The position numbers and the translations under genes were made by a program. DNA of 64,000 nucleotides from Nocardioidaceae bacterium SCSIO 66511 (GTDB lineage Bacteria > Actinomycetota > Actinomycetes > Propionibacteriales > Nocardioidaceae), in the NCBI GenBank assembly GCA_023100825.1, contig CP095846.1, positions 2,294,001 to 2,358,000 of the forward strand, given 5' to 3'. Positions 17,193-26,223 of the stretch are shown here, piece by piece (the first letter of the stretch is position 1; each line of letters opens with the position of its first letter). The notes beneath the pieces are model-generated. The model was not told the origin of the DNA and searched no databases. It was given only the letters and a program-made list of their open reading frames with translations.

Positions 17193-17414
17193 ATGAGTCT
17201 CGTGAAGATGCAGGTCGAGATCACCAGATTGTTGATTGTGCAGGTGCGAGGCCGGGCCGCTAAGGCCAGGCGCGAAGGCAGGAACGAGGTCGGTGCGTCC
17301 GCGATTGAGTGGGCGATCATCTCGGCGCTCGTCGTCGGTCTGGCAATTGTGGTGTTCGGCTTCGTTAAAGACGCGATCGAGAAAAAAGAGGGCGACATCA
17401 ACAAGGAGCCGTAG
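17193..17414 (+). CDS. Flp-like pilin (class III prepilin)
   Basis: 73 residues. A basic N-terminus ends at Gly, followed by ASAIEWAIISALVVG: this matches the type IVb prepilin site G-x4-E with the hydrophobic stem at about 36-58. Flp pilins usually have Glu-Tyr at +5/+6; here it is Glu-Trp. Cleavage by a TadV-type prepilin peptidase would leave a subunit of about 40 residues ending KKEGDINKEP. AGGAGG lies 7 bases before ATG 17193. The leader (about 35 residues) is longer than in most Flp pilins, so a start further in is possible. Its position after tadC supports a major pilin role. Confidence 0.8.
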   Translation: MSLVKMQVEITRLLIVQVRGRAAKARREGRNEVGASAIEWAIISALVVGLAIVVFGFVKDAIEKKEGDINKEP

Positions 17415-17422
17415 CCCGAAAG

Positions 17423-17854
17423 ATGGATCATCAACATGCTGAGTCGCGTACGCGCGACGACCGGGGCGTGAGCGCCATCGAGTTCTCGGTCGTCGTGCCC
17501 ATCGTGCTGCTGCTGATCTTCCTCACCATCCAGGCCGGCTTCTGGATGTACGGCCGCAACAGCGCGCAGAGCGCCGCGCGCGAAGGCGTTTCGTACCTGC
17601 GGCTGGCCGGCGAGCACAACGACCCACAGTCGTTCAAGCCGAAGGCCGAGCAGTACGCGTACGACTACGCGACAGACATCGGCGGGCTGGACGGCGTCGA
17701 GGTCCACTCCGATATCAACGTCGACACGGGAAAGGTGACCATGACGGTGTCCGGCTCGATGGACGCACCCGCAGGCACCTGGACCGTGACCCAGTCGGTG
17801 ACCGCCACGCTGGAGAAGTTCCGTCCCGATGCGGAGTTCGGCGATGGCGACTGA
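17423..17854 (+). CDS. TadE-like pseudopilin
   Basis: 143 residues. RGVSAIEFSVVVPIVLLL (about 15-32) is the TadE signature: a prepilin-peptidase-type site, Glu at +5 and a hydrophobic stem, followed by an extracellular beta-rich domain of about 105 residues. TadE proteins are minor pilins needed for Flp pilus assembly. It begins 8 bases after the pilin gene and overlaps the next TadE-like gene by 11 bases. GAAAGATGG gives a weak ribosome site, so translation is probably coupled to upstream reading. Confidence 0.85.
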   Translation: MDHQHAESRTRDDRGVSAIEFSVVVPIVLLLIFLTIQAGFWMYGRNSAQSAAREGVSYLRLAGEHNDPQSFKPKAEQYAYDYATDIGGLDGVEVHSDINVDTGKVTMTVSGSMDAPAGTWTVTQSVTATLEKFRPDAEFGDGD

Positions 17855-18290
17855 ACGCGAGCAGGGCACGGCGAGCCTGGAGCTGGTGATCCTCGCTCCG
17901 GTGATGTTCGCCGTGCTGTCGCTGATCCTGGTCTTCGGCCGGTACGCCGAAACCGAAGGCAAGCTCGACCAGGCGGCGCGCGACGGTGCCCGCGCGGCCA
18001 CCGCCCAGAACAGCCGCTCCGAGGCCGAGACGATCGCGCGTGACGTGGTCGACGAAGCGCTCACGGACGCACCGGAGTCATGCCGCAACGACGTCGACGT
18101 CGAGTTCGACCTCGGCCCCGGCGCGTACGAGTACATCGAGGAGACCGACCCGTCGGCGGTCTCGTACATCTCGGTACGGGTGAGCTGCGACGTCGACCTG
18201 ACCGATCTCGGGCCGCTGCCGTTGAACTCGGCCACCATCGACCAGACGTTCACCAGTCCACTCGACCGCTATCGAGGGGTGGCCGAATGA
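17844..18290 (+). CDS. TadE-like pseudopilin (second copy)
   Basis: 148 residues. EQGTASLELVILAPVMFAV (about 5-23) is a TadE-type signal with Glu at +5 after Gly; the remainder is an extracellular domain with two Cys (in ESCRND and RVSCDV) likely paired. The start ATG 17844 lies inside the end of the previous gene with GGAG 8 bases upstream; an in-frame ATG at 17829 lacks a site. Together with the preceding TadE and the following TadG-like gene it forms the minor pilin set. The stop overlaps the next ATG (ATGA). Confidence 0.83.
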   Translation: MATEREQGTASLELVILAPVMFAVLSLILVFGRYAETEGKLDQAARDGARAATAQNSRSEAETIARDVVDEALTDAPESCRNDVDVEFDLGPGAYEYIEETDPSAVSYISVRVSCDVDLTDLGPLPLNSATIDQTFTSPLDRYRGVAE

Positions 18291-19078
18291 GGTGGCGAAG
18301 CCTCGTACCCACGCGTGACGACCAGAGCGGGTCGATCACGCCGTTCGTGCTGATCGTCACGATCGCATTGTTCATGCTCGCCGGCCTGGTGATCGACGGC
18401 GGGCGGCAGATGAACTCACGCTCGCGTGCGGTCGCGTACGCCCAGGAGGCATCGCGCGCCGGTGCGACGGCGATCGACCTGAGCAGCGATATCGCGGTTG
18501 TCGACAAGAACGACGCGCAGGCGGCCGCAGCGCGCTTCTGTGAGAGCGCGATGGCCCGTGATGGCGATCTCGTCGACTGCCAGGTCACGCTGGTGCCGAG
18601 CGGCAACGAGAGCGGCACCGAGGTGTACGACGTCGAGGTGAACACGACGGTGGAGACGCAGGGCATCCTGAGCGGGATGTTCGGCGTCGACGTGTGGACC
18701 GCCGACGGCGTCGCGCGCGCCCGACCGATCCAGGGCGTCACCCAGGCGCAGTCCGGCCAGGAGCTGACGATGGGCCCGCCCGAGACAGAGCCGGGAACAA
18801 GCAATCCGTTCCCGACCGGCGGCACCGATGAGCCGACGGGCGACTACACGGAGTGCAAGAAGCCGTACTTCGACCCGTACGACCCGAACCACATCTGGCA
18901 CAAGGGCGATAAGCCGCTCGACCCGCCGATCACCGAACCGATGCCGACCGAGGAGGCCTTCTGCTGGCCGCCGTGGGTGGCTCCGAAGCCGAAGAAGAAG
19001 GATCCGAAGAACCCGGACAACAACGGCAACCAGGGCGATAACGGCCACCACAACGGCAACGGAGGACAGAACAGGTGA
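18287..19078 (+). CDS. TadG-like pilus-assembly protein with low-complexity tail
   Basis: 263 residues. QSGSITPFVLIVTIALFML (about 14-32) is the Tad_N (Flp pilus-assembly TadG) signature with an uncleaved or pilin-like helix, followed by GGRQMNSRSRAVAYAQEASRAGA, typical of TadG/TadE relatives. The outer domain reaches about residue 165; then a linker rich in Pro/Thr and a last 30 residues made almost only of Lys, Pro, Asn, Gly, His and Gln. ATG 18287 overlaps the previous stop; its own stop overlaps the GTG of the LysM/BTAD gene. The usual TadG von Willebrand domain is absent, so it is a short form. Confidence 0.78.
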   Translation: MRWRSLVPTRDDQSGSITPFVLIVTIALFMLAGLVIDGGRQMNSRSRAVAYAQEASRAGATAIDLSSDIAVVDKNDAQAAAARFCESAMARDGDLVDCQVTLVPSGNESGTEVYDVEVNTTVETQGILSGMFGVDVWTADGVARARPIQGVTQAQSGQELTMGPPETEPGTSNPFPTGGTDEPTGDYTECKKPYFDPYDPNHIWHKGDKPLDPPITEPMPTEEAFCWPPWVAPKPKKKDPKNPDNNGNQGDNGHHNGNGGQNR

Positions 19079-21762
19079 ACCAGATCCGGCTTCCGTCGAC
19101 GGGCGCCCCGCGCGGCCGCGGTACGGACGTACTGCTGGGGATCCTCGCCCTGCTCGGCACCGTGGTGATCGTCGTCGGGGTGCCCGTTGCGCTGTTGCTG
19201 CTCGCGGGTCCGCCGTGGCAACCCGAGATCGATGATGCGCTGGTCTCCGAGGCCTCGGTCCGTGATGTCGTTGCAGTGCTGGCGATCATCGTCTGGCTCG
19301 CGTGGCTCTACTTCTGCGTGTGCCTCGTGGTCGAGGCGGTGGCCGAAGGTCGCGGCGGGCGGATCGCACCACAACTACTCGGCGGAGGCGCCGGTACGCA
19401 GGCGATCGCGCGACGCCTGATCGCGACCGTCGTTCTGATCGGTGGCACCGCGACTGGGCCGGTCGTGAGCGCTCATGCGATCTCGGTGCCGGCCGACCAC
19501 GGGCCGGTTGCCGAGCTGGCTGGGGAGAAGAAGGCGCCCTCCCCGAGCGCGCAACACACACCCCCGACGACCGGCGGCCAGACTCCGGCGGTGACTGCTT
19601 CCGACGGCGTGGCCCCGTACTACGACGTACGCCCGCCTGAGGGACGCAACTACGAGACGCTGTGGGACATCGCCGATCGCTTCCTCGGCAGCGGTACGCG
19701 CTACAAGGAGATCCTCGAACTGAACCGTGGCACTGTGCAGCCCGACGGGTCGAAGCTGTCCGGCACCGACCTGATCCGGGCCGGTTGGGTGCTGCGACTA
19801 CCCCCGGATGCGCACGGTGCGGGTCTGCGCATCGTCGACCACAGCCTCGACTCGCTCGATCCCGTCGATGCGGGTGCGACCCCCGAGGCCGACGACGGTG
19901 AGGTGGCCGCCTGGACGCCGTTGTTCGGTGCGGCCGGAGGCCTCCTCGCGGCCGGTCTGGCGGTCGGGCTTCGCCGATACCGGGCGAGCTCAACCGTCGG
20001 CGCTCTGGTCGGTCGGCGCCTCGACCCGCCCCCCAACGGCGGGTCGTCGCGTACGCCGGAAGCCGCACTGCGCAACGAGGCGGACGAAGACTCGGCCGCG
20101 TTGCTGAACCGTGGCCTACGCGCCTGGACCGCGACGAGCGGACGATCGGTGCCTCCGATCGCACAGTGCTCGGTTTCGCCGACCGGTGTGGCGGTCTCGT
20201 TCCACGGCACGCCGGAGGTCGAACCGTTCTCCGGCTGGACGCCCGGCCGCGACGGTCACGTGTGGCTGCTCGACCGACGCGCCGGCGCACAGCTCGGTGA
20301 GCGCTCTGCTGCACCGGCGCCCGGATTGGTGGCCTTCGGATCCCGCGACGACGGGTCCACGCTCTTACTGGACCTCGACGCGTTCCGCGGCATCGTCAGC
20401 ATCGGCGGCGAAGGTCATCGAGCCCGGGCGGTGGCCATGAGCTTCGCGCTCGACACCGCCACCCATCCCTGGGCCGACCGGCGCCAGGTGACCATGGTCG
20501 GGTTCGCCGACGACATCACGTCGGTCGCCGATGAGACGATCCGGGTCGTAGACGACCTCTCCCAGGCGATCTCGCCGCTGGAGCGGGTTGCGGCCGCGCA
20601 GCAGCAGGCATGCGCGAGGGTCGGTGCGCGCAGCGTGCACGACGCGCGATTCACCCACGACGACACGTTGCTCTGGCAACACCAGCTCGTCGTGTGCTCG
20701 GGCGTACCGTCGCCCGACACACTGGCTACGTTGCACGAGCTCGCCTCAGACCGACGGTCGTCGATTGCGGTCGTGATCGTCGGCGACGTGCCGAGTGCGG
20801 CGGCGCGGCTGGTCGCCACCGAGGACGGCCGGTTGACGTGCGCGCCGATCGGACTCGACGTACGCGCCCAAGGCATCGACGTGGACGCGTACCGCGGGAT
20901 CGTCGACGTGTACCAACGCACCGAGTCCGACCAGTCCGGCGCCGATGGTCCCGACGGGCCGGAGACGCTCGCACCACCGGTCGATGTGAGCGAGGTCGAT
21001 CCGGCGCTGTTCGACGCGCAGACCCGGCAGCCGGTGGAAGTACGCATTCTCGGTCCGGTGCGGGTCGACGGCGTCGGCCAGATCTCCGAGCCGAGGCGCG
21101 ACCTGCTGACCGAGATCGCCGTGTACGTCGCATTGCAGCCCGGCGGAGTGCACACGGCCGCGCTCACCAAGGCGGTCTGGCCGCGGGGCGTACCCGAGGT
21201 GACCCGCGATGCCGAGCTCGAGCGCGTCTCGGCGTGGCTCGGACCCGAACGGTTCGGCCTCGTCGACGGACTCTGGCAGCTTCGCGGCCCGGGCGTACGC
21301 GTCGACTGGGACGTGTTCCGGGCGTACGTCGACCATGCCGAGCGGATGCCGCGAGAGGCCGAGCAGGCATTGGGTGCAGCACTCGAGCTCATCCGCGGGC
21401 AGGCCTGGATGGGGCTGCCGTTCGGCCGCTACTCGTGGTTGGCATACGACTCCGTGCAGGTGCAGGTGCCGGCGTTGGTCATCCGTACGACGCGGCGGTT
21501 GGCCGCCATGCGAGCCGACCGCGGTGACGGCGAGGGCGCCCGTGACGCGTTGCTGACCGGGCTCGACCTGGCGCCGGCATCGGAGCAGCTCTGGTGCGAT
21601 GCGCTGCGCCTTGCGGAGCGGTTCGCGGCGCCGCGCGATATCAAGATGGTCGCCGACGGGATGTACGCCTCGATCGCCCGCCACGGCTCGCCGCACGGTG
21701 CGCGACCCGAGACGAACGCGCTGGTCGACAAGCTGCTACCGGGCTACCGCCGCGCCGCCTGA
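19075..21762 (+). CDS. membrane protein with extracytoplasmic LysM and cytosolic SARP-like/BTAD domain
   Basis: 895 residues. Membrane helices at about 18-44, 64-88 and 112-131, a LysM domain at about 192-243 (NYETLWDIADRFLG to GWVLRLP), a fourth helix at about 281-299, a long cytosolic middle, an OmpR-type winged-helix region from about 653 (VEVRILGPV, ALTKAVWPRG) and a C-terminal BTAD helical-repeat domain (about 745-890). By the positive-inside pattern LysM lies outside and the SARP-like half inside, suggesting a peptidoglycan-sensing one-component regulator; that role is inference. The GTG overlaps the TadG stop, making it the last gene of the ESX/Tad operon. A paralogue lies at 23555-26161. 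Confidence 0.85.
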   Translation: MNQIRLPSTGAPRGRGTDVLLGILALLGTVVIVVGVPVALLLLAGPPWQPEIDDALVSEASVRDVVAVLAIIVWLAWLYFCVCLVVEAVAEGRGGRIAPQLLGGGAGTQAIARRLIATVVLIGGTATGPVVSAHAISVPADHGPVAELAGEKKAPSPSAQHTPPTTGGQTPAVTASDGVAPYYDVRPPEGRNYETLWDIADRFLGSGTRYKEILELNRGTVQPDGSKLSGTDLIRAGWVLRLPPDAHGAGLRIVDHSLDSLDPVDAGATPEADDGEVAAWTPLFGAAGGLLAAGLAVGLRRYRASSTVGALVGRRLDPPPNGGSSRTPEAALRNEADEDSAALLNRGLRAWTATSGRSVPPIAQCSVSPTGVAVSFHGTPEVEPFSGWTPGRDGHVWLLDRRAGAQLGERSAAPAPGLVAFGSRDDGSTLLLDLDAFRGIVSIGGEGHRARAVAMSFALDTATHPWADRRQVTMVGFADDITSVADETIRVVDDLSQAISPLERVAAAQQQACARVGARSVHDARFTHDDTLLWQHQLVVCSGVPSPDTLATLHELASDRRSSIAVVIVGDVPSAAARLVATEDGRLTCAPIGLDVRAQGIDVDAYRGIVDVYQRTESDQSGADGPDGPETLAPPVDVSEVDPALFDAQTRQPVEVRILGPVRVDGVGQISEPRRDLLTEIAVYVALQPGGVHTAALTKAVWPRGVPEVTRDAELERVSAWLGPERFGLVDGLWQLRGPGVRVDWDVFRAYVDHAERMPREAEQALGAALELIRGQAWMGLPFGRYSWLAYDSVQVQVPALVIRTTRRLAAMRADRGDGEGARDALLTGLDLAPASEQLWCDALRLAERFAAPRDIKMVADGMYASIARHGSPHGARPETNALVDKLLPGYRRAA

Positions 21763-21874
21763 GCGAAAACCGGTTCGCGATCGCCGCCGGCGGCCGCGTA
21801 GGCTTGCTCGTCGGCCCCGCTGTACGCGCGTGTGGCCGCCTCCTGCACACCCGAACCGATTGTGGAGTCCTGCC

Positions 21875-23473
21875 ATGCTGACCGTCAGCGGCCTCGAACT
21901 GCGGGTCGGCGCTCGCATGCTGATGTCCGACGTCGGATTCCGGGTCGGCGACGGTGACAAGGTCGGCCTGGTCGGGCGCAACGGCGCCGGCAAGACCACG
22001 CTGACCCGCGTACTCGCGGGGGAGGGCCAGCCGACGGCGGGCACCGTCACCAACACGGGCACCGTCGGTTACCTGCCGCAGGATCCGCGCACCGGCGACC
22101 TCGAAGTCTCGGCCCGCGAGCGCATCCTCTCCGCCCGCGGCATTGACGAGGTCGTCCGAAAGCTGCGCAAGGCCGAGGCAGATATGGGCTCCGACGACGA
22201 GCGCGTACGCGAGAAGGCCATGCGGCGGTACGAACGCGCCGATGCAGAACTGCACGCCGGCGGCGGGTACGCGGCCGAGTCGGAGGCGGCCACGATCGCG
22301 GCCAGCCTCGGGCTTCCGGACCGCGTGATGGGCCAGCCTCTCGCCACCCTCTCCGGTGGACAGCGGCGGCGGGTCGAACTGGCTCGTATCCTGTTCTCCG
22401 GCGCCGACACTCTGCTGCTCGACGAGCCGACGAACCATCTCGACGCCGACTCGATCGTCTGGCTGCGCGACTTTCTGAAGGCCCATCACGGCGGCCTCGT
22501 GGTGATCAGCCACGATGTCGCGTTGCTCGACCACACCGTCACCAAGGTGCTGCACCTCGACGCCAACCGAGCCGAGGTCGATGTCTACAACATGGGCTGG
22601 AAGTTGTACCTCCGCCAGCGCGAGACCGACGAGCGCCGGCGCAAGCGCGAACGCGCCAACGCCGAGCGCAAGGCCAGCCAGCTCCAGGCGCAGGCGGCCA
22701 AGATGGGCGCGAAGGCGACCAAGGCAGTAGCCGCGAAGAACATGGCCCGGCGCGCCGAACGGATGCTGTCGGGTCTCGAGGCCGAGCGGGCCGCAGATCG
22801 CGTGGCGCACATCAAGTTCCCGTCGCCGGCGCCCTGCGGCAAGACACCGCTGCAGGCCGCCGAGCTGAGCAAGTCGTACGGCTCCCTGGAGATCTTCACC
22901 GACGTCGACCTCGCCGTCGACAAGGGCAGCAGGGTCGTCGTGCTCGGTCTCAACGGCGCGGGCAAGACGACGCTGCTGCGCATTCTCGCGGGTCTCGACA
23001 AGCCCGATACCGGGCAGGTGCAGCCGGGGCACGGCCTCAAGATCGGCTACTACGCACAGGAGCACGAGACGCTCGACCTGCGGCGTACGGTGCTGGAGAA
23101 CATGCAGTCATCGGCGCCGCAGCTGACCGACACCCAGGCGAGGAGCGTGCTCGGCTCGTTCCTGTTCACCGGTGACGACTCCCACAAGCCGTCGTCGGTG
23201 TTGTCGGGCGGAGAGAAGACCCGGCTCGCACTCGCCACCCTGATCGTCTCGGCCGCGAACGTGCTGCTGCTCGACGAGCCGACCAACAACCTCGACCCCG
23301 CTTCGCGTGACGAGGTGCTGCGTGCAATCCGTACGTACGAGGGCGCGATTGTGCTCGTCACGCACGACGAGGGCGCCGTCGAGGCGCTCGAGCCCGACCG
23401 GGTGCTCATCCTGCCCGAAGGCGACGAAGACCTCTGGTCCGATGAGTACGCCGAGCTGATCAGTCTCGCCTGA
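21875..23473 (+). CDS. ABC-F family ATPase
   Basis: 532 residues with two ABC domains and no membrane part. Walker A motifs GRNGAGKTT (about 34) and GLNGAGKTT (about 355), signatures LSGGQRRR and LSGGEKTR, and LLDEPTNH/LLDEPTNN Walker B regions are all intact; a charged linker with R/K/A-rich coiled coil (about 245-310) joins them. ABC-F proteins act on ribosomes (translation factors or antibiotic protection); the close relatives in actinobacteria are Uup/EttA-like. ATG 21875 begins the first ABC domain directly; 112 bases separate it from the LysM/BTAD gene, with a TAGGCT box at 21799-21804 that could be its -10. Confidence 0.93.
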   Translation: MLTVSGLELRVGARMLMSDVGFRVGDGDKVGLVGRNGAGKTTLTRVLAGEGQPTAGTVTNTGTVGYLPQDPRTGDLEVSARERILSARGIDEVVRKLRKAEADMGSDDERVREKAMRRYERADAELHAGGGYAAESEAATIAASLGLPDRVMGQPLATLSGGQRRRVELARILFSGADTLLLDEPTNHLDADSIVWLRDFLKAHHGGLVVISHDVALLDHTVTKVLHLDANRAEVDVYNMGWKLYLRQRETDERRRKRERANAERKASQLQAQAAKMGAKATKAVAAKNMARRAERMLSGLEAERAADRVAHIKFPSPAPCGKTPLQAAELSKSYGSLEIFTDVDLAVDKGSRVVVLGLNGAGKTTLLRILAGLDKPDTGQVQPGHGLKIGYYAQEHETLDLRRTVLENMQSSAPQLTDTQARSVLGSFLFTGDDSHKPSSVLSGGEKTRLALATLIVSAANVLLLDEPTNNLDPASRDEVLRAIRTYEGAIVLVTHDEGAVEALEPDRVLILPEGDEDLWSDEYAELISLA

Positions 23474-23554
23474 GGGTGTAATTGACCCCTTTTGCGGCCA
23501 TGATGGATGGGTGCGACTTCTTGTAACCTGCACCGACGTCGACGGGAGCCTGAC

Positions 23555-26161
23555 GTGACGACCACAGCGCAGCGCATGCGCGGACTGGCGGCCCTTGTCG
23601 CCCTTGCCGTTCTGATCCTGGGTGTTCCCTGGGCTCTGTGGACGTACACGGGCGGTGCGCCGTGGGATGCAGTGGCACAGCCCGGCGACTGGCTGAGCAG
23701 TGAGCTCGACAACTCCGCAATCGTGTCGATCCTGACGCTGGTCATGTGGGCCGCCTGGGCGTACTTCGTGGTCTGCGTCGCCGTCGAGGTCGTACGCGCA
23801 CGTCAGGACCGCCCGGCGCCGAGCGGCGGAGTCGGTGCCCAGCCGCTGGCGCGACGCCTCGTTGCGTCGGTGCTGCTGCTGATCGGCACGGCCACCGTTG
23901 CGGCACCCGCAGCCACGGCTGCCTCCGGCGGCGGTTCGGACGCCCCGGCGGTGCAGCAGAGCGTGCGGGCCGCCTTCGCCAAGATCGAGCAGGCGCAGCG
24001 CGTACCCGCGAACGCGCAGGCCGGCGCCGCAACCTCGGCCGGGGGCGGTCTCGCTCAGAATACGGCTGCCACCGCGGCCAAGGGCGACGTCGCGTACTAC
24101 GTGCAACCGCCGCGCGCCGGCAACTACGACTGCCTCTGGGACATCGCGGAGCGCACCCTCGGCGACGGGATGCGCTGGCATGAGATCTACAACCTGAACA
24201 AGGGTGTGCTGCAAGAGGACGGCAACCGGTTGATCGATCCCGATCTGATCTACCCGGGCTGGCGGATGCAGCTGCCCGATGACGCTCGGGGCCCGAACGT
24301 CATCCGCCCCGACGGGCAGTCGCAGGGCAACAACGGCAACGCTGCGCACAACGGGTCGACCACCCAGCAGGGCGAGGGAGAGGTCGCCTTCGAGGGTTCG
24401 GCCGAGGGCGCCGCCGAGACGTCCTCGAGCCCGGCGGCGAAGGAAGACCACTCGACGTTGTACGCCCAGCTCGGGCTCGGCGGCGGTCTGATCGCCGCGG
24501 GTCTGCTGTGGGGCCTGCGCCGCCAGCGCGGCTGGAACGGCGGCGACCCGCCCGGGCGCGGTACGCCGTTCGACGAGGAGTACTCGCTGCAGCTGCGGGC
24601 CGACCGCCCGTCGGCGATGTTCGCCGACCGCGCCATGCGCTCGATGGGACGTCGCGGCGCCGGTGCGCGACCGAGCGTCGCTCGGCTGGGCGCTGAGCAC
24701 CTGAGCATACGTTTCGACGGCGTCGCCGGGCCGCCGGCGAAGGGGTGGAGCCCCGGCGCGGATGCGTACGAATGGACGACCACCGCCGACGCCCTGCCCG
24801 GCGACCACGTCGACGGACCGTCTGCCGCGCCGCAGCTCGCGTGCATCGGCGTCGACGGGTCCGAGCAGGTGCTGGTCAACCTGGCCGCCGCCGGCGGTGT
24901 CGTTGCCGTCAGCGGTGATCGCCGGGTCGCTACCGAGATGGCGCGCTCGATCGTCGTCGACCTTGCAACGCATGCGTGGGCAGACGTCATCGAGGTGATC
25001 GCGGTCGGCTTCCACGAAGATCTCCTGCCGCTCGGAGGCGGGCGGTTGCGCCAGTTCGAGTCACTCGACGACGCCATCGCGCACGTACGCGGGTCGGTCC
25101 AGCACCGGCTCAGCGAGCGGGTGATCGTATCCGCCGAAGAGCCGTCACGTACCCAGACCGCGGCTCTGACCGGCTTCGCGACAGATCAGGCGAAGCCCGT
25201 CGGCGTGTTCTGCTGCGGCGAGGTCGACCGGGCCGGTCTGCGGCTCTCGGCGAACGCCGACGGCGTCGTCGTACCGGCCGGATGGGGCATGGCCCTGAAC
25301 GCGCAGCGGCTTCCCGCCGCGAGCATTCCGCCGTTGGTGTCCCTCTACGGCCAGGAGGTCGTACCGGTCGAGCCCGACGCGGCGCAGGCGGTGCCGGGCT
25401 ACGACCCGCGAGTCGCCGACCCGAGTGCGGGTGTCGTGGCCGATATCCGGCTGCTCGGCGAGGTACGCGTGACCGCGGCCGGTGACATCGACGAAGACCG
25501 GCTCCCGCTGGCGACCGAGATCGTGACCTGCCTCGCGCTGAATCCCCAGGGCGTGCACCAGCGGGTGCTCGAGGGCATGCTGTGGCCGCGTGGCGCCTCC
25601 GATGACGTGGTGTCGGCGGCGATGGAGACCGCTCAGACCTGGCTGACGTCGCTCAGCGGTGTCTCCGCGATGTCGTTGGCCGACGGCCGCTGGTCGCTCG
25701 ATCTCAGCCGCGTACGCGTCGACTGGCATCTGCTTACGATGTGTGACGTCGATCTGGCCCGAAGCGGACTCGCTTCGGCACTCGATGGCCTGCGCTACGT
25801 GACGGATGCGCCCATGTCGGGGCTCCCGAGCGGCCGGTACGCATGGCTGCGTCCGGAACAGGGCCGACGGATCCGCGAGACGATCGTTTCGGTCGCCGAG
25901 GGTGCGGCCGGGTCGGCGTCCGACAACGGCAGGCATGAGGACGCGGTCGAAGCGCTGCGCACCGGCCTGCTCGGCGTACCCGATGCGGAGGTCCTGTGGC
26001 GGCGGCTGCTGCGACTCACCGCAGCGCGCGACGGTGACCTGGCGGCCGTTGCCGACGAGATGTTTGCCACGTTGGGTCGGTGCGGCTCGCCGCGCGGGCC
26101 CGAGGGCAGCACGCTCGCACTCGTCGACGACCTCCTGCCGAACCGCCAGCGCACCGCCTGA
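23555..26161 (+). CDS. second membrane LysM/BTAD protein (paralogue)
   Basis: 868 residues with the same layout as the protein at 19075-21762: three N-terminal helices (about 10-30, 55-78, 100-125), LysM at about 188-240 (NYDCLWDIAERTLG to GWRMQLP), an Asn/Gly/Gln-rich linker, a fourth helix at about 302-322, a long cytosolic part, a winged-helix region from about 629 (DIRLLGEVRV, MLWPRGAS) and a C-terminal BTAD region. Expected topology is LysM outside, SARP-like half inside. GTG 23555 follows GGGAG with 6-base spacing. Separated from the Tad operon by the ABC-F gene, so probably an older duplication; it may be transcribed with the ABC-F gene (82-base gap). Confidence 0.84.
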   Translation: MTTTAQRMRGLAALVALAVLILGVPWALWTYTGGAPWDAVAQPGDWLSSELDNSAIVSILTLVMWAAWAYFVVCVAVEVVRARQDRPAPSGGVGAQPLARRLVASVLLLIGTATVAAPAATAASGGGSDAPAVQQSVRAAFAKIEQAQRVPANAQAGAATSAGGGLAQNTAATAAKGDVAYYVQPPRAGNYDCLWDIAERTLGDGMRWHEIYNLNKGVLQEDGNRLIDPDLIYPGWRMQLPDDARGPNVIRPDGQSQGNNGNAAHNGSTTQQGEGEVAFEGSAEGAAETSSSPAAKEDHSTLYAQLGLGGGLIAAGLLWGLRRQRGWNGGDPPGRGTPFDEEYSLQLRADRPSAMFADRAMRSMGRRGAGARPSVARLGAEHLSIRFDGVAGPPAKGWSPGADAYEWTTTADALPGDHVDGPSAAPQLACIGVDGSEQVLVNLAAAGGVVAVSGDRRVATEMARSIVVDLATHAWADVIEVIAVGFHEDLLPLGGGRLRQFESLDDAIAHVRGSVQHRLSERVIVSAEEPSRTQTAALTGFATDQAKPVGVFCCGEVDRAGLRLSANADGVVVPAGWGMALNAQRLPAASIPPLVSLYGQEVVPVEPDAAQAVPGYDPRVADPSAGVVADIRLLGEVRVTAAGDIDEDRLPLATEIVTCLALNPQGVHQRVLEGMLWPRGASDDVVSAAMETAQTWLTSLSGVSAMSLADGRWSLDLSRVRVDWHLLTMCDVDLARSGLASALDGLRYVTDAPMSGLPSGRYAWLRPEQGRRIRETIVSVAEGAAGSASDNGRHEDAVEALRTGLLGVPDAEVLWRRLLRLTAARDGDLAAVADEMFATLGRCGSPRGPEGSTLALVDDLLPNRQRTA

Positions 26162-26179
26162 CGGTCGGGCGTCGGGAAT

Positions 26180-26193
26180 GTAATCGGTATTAC
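26180..26193. promoter_or_regulatory. inverted repeat, possible operator
   Basis: Perfect 5-4-5 palindrome GTAAT-CGGT-ATTAC, unusually AT-rich for this GC-rich region, 30 bases before the ABC exporter start. It could be a repressor site or the core of a promoter. The binding protein is not evident. Confidence 0.45.
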
Positions 26194-26202
26194 GTCGGTT
26201 GA

Positions 26203-26220
26203 CCTCACCGGGAGGTGAGG
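26203..26220 (+). promoter_or_regulatory. hairpin covering the Shine-Dalgarno of the ABC exporter gene
   Basis: CCTCACC at 26203-26209 pairs perfectly with GGTGAGG at 26214-26220, leaving the loop GGGA. The 3' arm and loop contain the ribosome site GGAGGTGAGG for the ATG at 26224, so folding of the mRNA would hide it. This suggests translational control; no ligand motif is recognised. Confidence 0.5.
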
Positions 26221-26223
26221 CCG

